From Ciona savignyi (taxonomy: Eukaryota; Chordata; Ascidiacea; Phlebobranchia; Cionidae): DNA of 64,000 bases. Shown here one piece after another: positions 59,336 through 64,000 of this stretch. Within the stretch, counting starts at the first letter, position 1. The number at the start of each line of letters is the position of its first letter. Location: contig CH003025.1 of NCBI GenBank assembly GCA_000149265.1, forward strand, positions 275,657 through 339,656, written 5' to 3'. The position numbers and the translations under genes were made by a program. The notes below the pieces were generated by a model. It was not told where the DNA came from and did no database searches. It worked only from the letters and a program-made list of their open reading frames with translations.

Positions 59336-59628
59336 TAGAATAGAATAGGATATTCATGTTTATTCCCGTGAATGAAAAAATCAAGTGGAAAAACACATGG
59401 CAATCGTCAGATCACCTTGCATCCATCATCGGGTTATGGAGCTATTGCAGTGGGTATGTGTATAAATCACATCACCTTTAATTATGTAGAACCATTAAAC
59501 CTCTGGGTTCAGGCAGTGTCTGTTAAGTGCCTTCCCCAAGGACATACCTGATTAGCCGTTTGATACCTGCAACCCTTTACCTAAAAGGCTACGCACTAAC
59601 CCACCAGACTAATCTATCGACCATGCTT
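59336..59628 (-). repeat. SINE-A copy, full length
   Basis: Tail GAATAGGATATTCATG at the left, head ending near ACCAGACTAATCTATCGACC at the right. Moderately diverged. It directly follows (minus sense) the last detected exon of the gene at 59686-63809. Confidence 0.85.
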
Positions 59629-59685
59629 AAACCTCCAAATCACAAGGCCATACTTAAACCTCCACACCACACGGACCCAACTCAC

Positions 59686-62600
59686 CCCTTGCTCCAACAT
59701 CCTCATCTTCCTGGATCTACGTCGCCTAACTTTCTCCATAAGATCTGCTTCCTGCCTTGCCTTCTCCTCCTCCTTATGCTGCTCCATCTCCTGTTTCTGT
59801 CGTCCGTACTCCGCCATTATCATGTCCAAGTCACCTGTGAGGAGGGGGGAATAGGATTGGCATGCTTATCTCGGGGGTGGTAGAACAGTTACAAGATGGG
59901 TAAAGATGGAATGATGTGTCAAACTTTTATAAATTTTAATGACTACCTTGAGAGTGCAAGGCCGTTATCACTTGGCAATCATCAAATTACCTCTTGCCAA
60001 ATGTCAGGTTCCAAAGCTATTACAGTGTGCTGAACACGATGGAGACATTTCTACTGTTTTAGTACAACCTATTAATCCACTGGGTTCAGGCTATGTCCTG
60101 CAAATGCTTTGTCCAAAGATACAACTGACTGCCAAGAGTCATTTTCGATTCTTTAGTTTAGTTTAGTTTATTTTTTGTTTTCACGATGAAAACACGAATC
60201 AGGACTCGTGTTAAAAATTTGGAAAACAGGAAAAAAATGGAAAAACGACAGTTGTTAAAACACTTCTAAAATCCAATCAATTATTGAGTTTCCGTATATT
60301 TTTATGTAGTCGCTAAACCAACATAAAAATAATTAAATAAAAATCGAAAAAATAAATGTTTATAAAAAATTACACTAAGCCTCAAAAAGGGTGTGGTAAA
60401 GCGACCCGTGCTTTCGACTCAACAGCGATGCCGATGAACCAACTGAGCTATGCCGTAGAACCACAGGTATAAGCACAAAAGTAAACATACCGAAGATCTG
60501 GTTGCTGCTGGGTGCAGGAGCAAGTTCTTCCAGTGGAAGTGGAACTGGTGGCGCCAAGTTAATCTGATCTCCTTCTTCCTGTCAAACAACATAAACTATG
60601 AGCGATGTCTGATATAAGCAACTATTCGACCAAAAAATGAATTACTGATAAAGTAAAAATCCTTATATAGTAATTGTCCTTGGGCAAAGCACTTAACGGA
60701 CATTGCCCAAGGATTATTGAGTTCTAGCAAATTTAAGGAACGTGTTAATCATACACAACACACTGCAATAGCTCCAGTAACCTGACGGTGGGCTCGAGGT
60801 AATCAAGAGAATATCCAATTCTATCGAATCCTAAAGGAAGCCAACATAGAAAATTAATATACTGTGTGAGCTCACGCTCTAGCCGACTGTGGCTAAGAGG
60901 TGTGAACGACTATGACAGCACATTCCCACCACATTGTCTTTAGCTTGTTGGATCTGTTCGTCCAAATCACCAGCTTCCTCTACTTCTTCTGCTTCAGCCA
61001 CAGCTACAGCCACAATGACCTCATTACTTGCCTTTTCATCAACGCCTGCTAATTCTGTTGATTCCGAGGAAAAGAGGTGGAGTCACTTTAGTCTGACTGA
61101 GTAGCTCGGTGGTTAGTAGGTTGCCTTTCTGGGAGTGGCTGCGGGTTCGAAACTGGCCACTGGTCAGTTGTGTCCTTGAAAAGGACCCCATGCCTACAAT
61201 CAGGTTATTTAACTATTGCAATGTACGGTTCAACACAGACACTTGTTGGGTACTGGGCTTTAAGGCCCACACTTCTGGTCATGTTGTGTATGTGGACCAA
61301 CCCGTACTATTTTTTGTCACTGTGGACCCACCACTACCCCAACTACGTCCGACAGATTAGTCTGGCGGTTTAGTGCATCGCCTTTTAGCCGAAGGGTTAC
61401 AGATACAAAACTGGTAGCTAGCTACTCATTGTGTCCTTCGGCAAGGCACATAACAGACATTGCCTGAACCCAGCTGATTAATGGGTTCTACGAAATTAAA
61501 GAAACGTGTGACTCATACCCAACACATTGCAAGCTAGGGTAAACAGACAGTGGGTGCATGGTAATCTGACGATTGTCGGTGTGTTAACCCCCTTGCTTTT
61601 TCCACTCACAGAGATAAACATGAAATCTAACATCCTATCCTATTGCAACTACATACGACATACAACGGGCATGATTTTCCTGACTAATGACGTACATCAC
61701 TTTCCATTTGCTGGTTTAAAGGCGCCGTCTCAAATAAACCTATACACTTTATTCCAATTATTTTATAGATGGGTTTTAGCGACTGTTGTTTTGTCATTTT
61801 GTCCTTTTTTTATTCATTCATAATAATAATGTTCTTACTGTATATTAGGAAACATAAAAAACGAAACTAAACAAAAAGCTGAATTACATCCTTAAATAAC
61901 GATAATAATTAGACCTTAACTATCAAAACTTTAAAAACCATTGTTTTAAACAGTGGACTTGTAATTAATTAGTAATAATCCTGGATAAAGGAATAAGTTA
62001 TTTGTATCCTAGCAGGTTGGGAAATCCTTATTGAAGGATTGGTTTCGTCTTTGTCCGGCCCGGTGGTCTAGCGGTTTCGTCGCCTTTCAATCGAAAGGTT
62101 GCAGGTGCAAAACTGGCAGCTAGCTAGTCGGTTGTGTCCTTGGGCAAGGCACTTTACGGACATTGCCTGATCCCAGCGGATTAATGGGTTCTACCAAATT
62201 GAAGGAATGTGTCTATCATATACAACCCACTGCAATAGCTCCGGTAACCCGACGATGGGCGCGAGGTGATCTGACGATTGCCCGTGTGATAACCCCCTAG
62301 GTTTTCCCATTCACGGGGATAAACATGAATATCCTATCCTATCCTATCCTTATTCATTTTTGCCTTAGATCAAATTAGGAGCAAGTGAACAAATCATCAT
62401 GTGGGTACATGAAAAGGTAAAACCAGTAAAATATTTCATTGTTTTAAAACATCTGGTAGAAATAAATTTCTTTTTTATTGTTGATCCAAAATAAAGAAAT
62501 GTACTTCTTTCGAAACAGCCACAAAATAGTGAATTATTTTACTGGTTGTTAACTTATACTGCAATAAAAAGTGGTGATTATATAATCACATATAGGTCCT

Positions 62601-63809
62601 ATATAGGGTCTTTTCCACATCACAATACTCCACACTCCTGTATTATTACCGTTGTCAAATACAATTTTTTTCCCCGTTTCTGTCTCCACCTTTTCAGTCA
62701 TCAGTCTCATTCTCTCCCGTCGTAGTGCCTGACTACACTCCCTGGTTTGCATGTTTGATTCTCTCAGATCGTTGCTGATTTTCTCTCGGATCACCTTACA
62801 AAGAAATATTAAAGTCACTATAAAAAAATATGAAACACAAATTATGAATATTAGCTTAGATTTTAGATTTGGTGGCCGTGTCCGCTATATATTAAAATAT
62901 AGTCTATTTTTTAAATGACGTGTTTTAATGACCGTTCGTTTTGCCGTCTTTTCCTGTCCCTTTGTCATGATTTGATTTATTTTCCATTTTTAACTGGGGC
63001 AAAAAGTAAATAAATCTAACTGGATAAAACTTACAGTATCGACCCACTTTACTAGCAGTTGTGACCTTGCGGCTGTAGTTCTGAATACGTTAAATGCATG
63101 GGCATGTCTTTCACGGGACAACCCATCTATATAGATGTAGCTGATTGCTCTGTTTAGTGTCGCAACCTGTTTAATATGCTTGGTTATTGTAATATGATAG
63201 CATATCGGGTGTGTGATACGCCTGAACACTCCGTTTTCGGATGATTAAAATTGTGCCTAGTTATTTAGGTAATTATTTACCTTCTTTACTGCAGTAACCT
63301 ATCAGTAAAGAGTCCAAATGCTCAGCTTGGTGAAAAATTTCATTTTCAGCTAAATGATTGTAAGATCGAAACTAGCAGCCACCTATTAAGATGTATGCTT
63401 ACCTATTAGGATGTACACACAACCAAAATCTTCTATAAAAAATTAAAAGAAAAATAGGAATTATATCAAGAGACAGATGCACACACGGTCCATCTGTTTT
63501 GGACTAAAATAAGGTTCATACATGGAGGGGTTCACCTATCTGATCAGTTTCTATATGAGCAGATTATACATTCAGTATTTATAAACTACAATAAACAAGT
63601 TGCACAGAGGGACAATAAACAATGACTGATAGCATTTGCTACAAACCAGATAAGGCAATTGTTACGCACCAAACCCTCATCAAACTGACCTCATTGGGGT
63701 CGCAGTAAGGCAAGTTAACCGGATGAAAGTATCGATGAGAGGAACTCAGGTTCCGTGAGGCAGCCAACAGGTAGTGGCGGGCGTCCGTGATGACTTGCAC
63801 ACGAAGCAT
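59686..63809 (-). CDS. Unrecognised coiled-coil protein, six in-phase exons (partial)
   Basis: I do not recognise this gene. Exons (minus): 63690-63809, 63035-63166, 62650-62794, 60930-61054, 60491-60578, 59686-59834. Borders are GT-AG and every phase joins, giving 253 codons. The first piece (MLRVQVITDARHYLLAASRN, then HRYFHPVNLPYCDPNE) and the next (VATLNRAISYIYIDGLSRER, AARSQLLVKWVDT) look globular and helical. The third (RECSQALRRERMRLMTEKVE) is charged. The fourth is acidic and valine/alanine-rich (VIVAVAVAEAEEVEEAGDLD). The fifth is proline-rich (APPVPLPLEELAPAP). The sixth is a strong coiled coil (EYGRQKQEMEQHKEEEKARQ, then RRRRSRKMRMLEQ). Whether ATG at 63809 is the start or follows an acceptor (ATCAG) is open. 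The last exon ends at a donor, so more exons should lie to the left. Exon 3 uses an AAG acceptor. Introns are full of SINE-A copies. Confidence 0.6.
59955..60150 (-). repeat. Old SINE-A copy
   Basis: CGTTATCACTTGGCAATCAT, AGCTATTACAGTGTGCTGAA and ATTAATCCACTGGGTTCAGG follow the minus-strand SINE-A order, without the tail. It lies in the last intron of the unrecognised gene. Confidence 0.6.
60152..60175 (+). repeat. (TTTAG)n short tandem repeat
   Basis: Four to five units of TTTAG followed by a T-run. Confidence 0.6.
60398..60468 (-). repeat. tRNA-like segment
   Basis: On the minus strand CTACGGCATAGCTCAGTTGG is a good A box and GTTGAGTCGAAAGC a poor B box. A shorter relative is at 38655-38695. 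It is not a foldable tRNA; probably a SINE head of a third type. Confidence 0.45.
60677..60832 (+). repeat. SINE-A copy, 5'-truncated
   Basis: Starts at TGTCCTTGGGCAAAGCACTT, keeps GCAATAGCTCCAGTAACCTG and jumps to a short tail AATATCCAATTCTATCGAATCC. Confidence 0.75.
61091..61185 (+). repeat. SINE-A head fragment
   Basis: GAGTAGCTCGGTGGTTAGTA (A-box region) and GCGGGTTCGAAACTGGCCAC (B box), then GTTGTGTCCTTG. Only the tRNA-like part and linker remain. Confidence 0.65.
61346..61643 (+). repeat. SINE-A copy, full length
   Basis: Head CGTCCGACAGATTAGTCTGG, body complete, tail ACATCCTATCCTATT. It lies antisense in an intron of the unrecognised gene. Confidence 0.88.
61644..62052. other. Intron sequence, nothing recognised
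   Basis: AT-rich intron DNA between two SINE-A copies. No exon or structured element is seen. Confidence 0.4.
62053..62350 (+). repeat. SINE-A copy, best preserved
   Basis: GTCCGGCCCGGTGGTCTAGC gives the A box and GGTTGCAGGTGCAAAACTGG the B-box region. The complete body follows, ending in four TATCC units. This copy is close to the family consensus, so it is among the youngest. The family may be the composite SINE reported in Ciona as Cics-1; that name is from memory and unverified. Confidence 0.92.
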
Positions 63810-63913
63810 CTGATACCTTTATTGTGGTCGTGTCATTAGGTATGTATTGTCATGGGAAAAAGATTTAAAACCTGTAGATTTATGGGTTGTATCAAAACAA
63901 AAAAAAACTACTC

Positions 63914-64000
63914 TTAGGATAGGATAGGATAGAATATTCATGTTTATCCACAAGTATGGAAAACTCAAAGGGGGTTAACACACGGGCAATCGTCAGATCA
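63914..64000 (-). repeat. SINE-A copy cut by the window edge
   Basis: GGATAGGATAGGATAGAATA tail followed by the 3' body, in minus orientation; it runs off the right edge. Confidence 0.8.

Noticed and set aside
1-64000. CRISPR arrays, bacterial operons or phage genes
   Set aside because: None fits: genes are intron-bearing and chordate-like, and repeats are SINEs and DNA transposons.

Overview
The window looks like nuclear DNA of a tunicate, most likely a Ciona of the intestinalis/robusta group. It is AT-rich. Its genes have many short introns with ordinary GT-AG borders, and their proteins resemble chordate families: Tbx20, an IL-17-type cytokine, endophilin-B/SH3GLB1, APIP and GPR155/LYCHOS. 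A tRNA-headed SINE with a (TATCC)n tail occurs about twenty times. The species call is inference from protein character and repeats; no alignment was run. All gene models were assembled by eye from homology, splice borders and codon phase.

Layout. At 1-7.9 kb on the minus strand lie six exons of Tbx20, with the 3' end off the left edge. At 10.4-11.9 kb, minus, is a complete three-exon IL-17 family gene. The 12-20 kb stretch is non-coding and holds a 120-bp tandem duplication, MITEs and SINEs. At 20.2-30.2 kb, minus, is a complete eight-exon endophilin-B gene. The 30.2-38.1 kb stretch is a repeat island. It holds two copies of an unnamed element built from ~335-bp tandem units, a hAT MITE with a perfect 8-bp target duplication, two identical 462-bp MITEs around an 812-bp core, and an interrupted SINE. 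An intron-containing tRNA-Tyr(GTA) follows at 38.3 kb. At 39.9-40.6 kb, plus, is an apparently intronless APIP gene. At 41.0-53.7 kb, plus, is a complete 20-exon GPR155/LYCHOS gene coding 941 residues. The 54-59 kb stretch is SINE-rich. At 59.7-63.8 kb, minus, are six in-phase exons of a coiled-coil protein I do not recognise.

The genes are not an operon or a pathway cluster. Tbx20 is a cardiac/neural transcription factor, IL-17 a secreted cytokine, endophilin-B a membrane-bending protein, APIP a methionine-salvage enzyme and LYCHOS a lysosomal cholesterol sensor acting on mTORC1. The least familiar material is the 335-bp-unit element, which carries perfect palindromic GGGAATTCCC sites, together with the composite MITE pair and the unnamed right-end gene. 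No virus-derived or LTR element was recognised.
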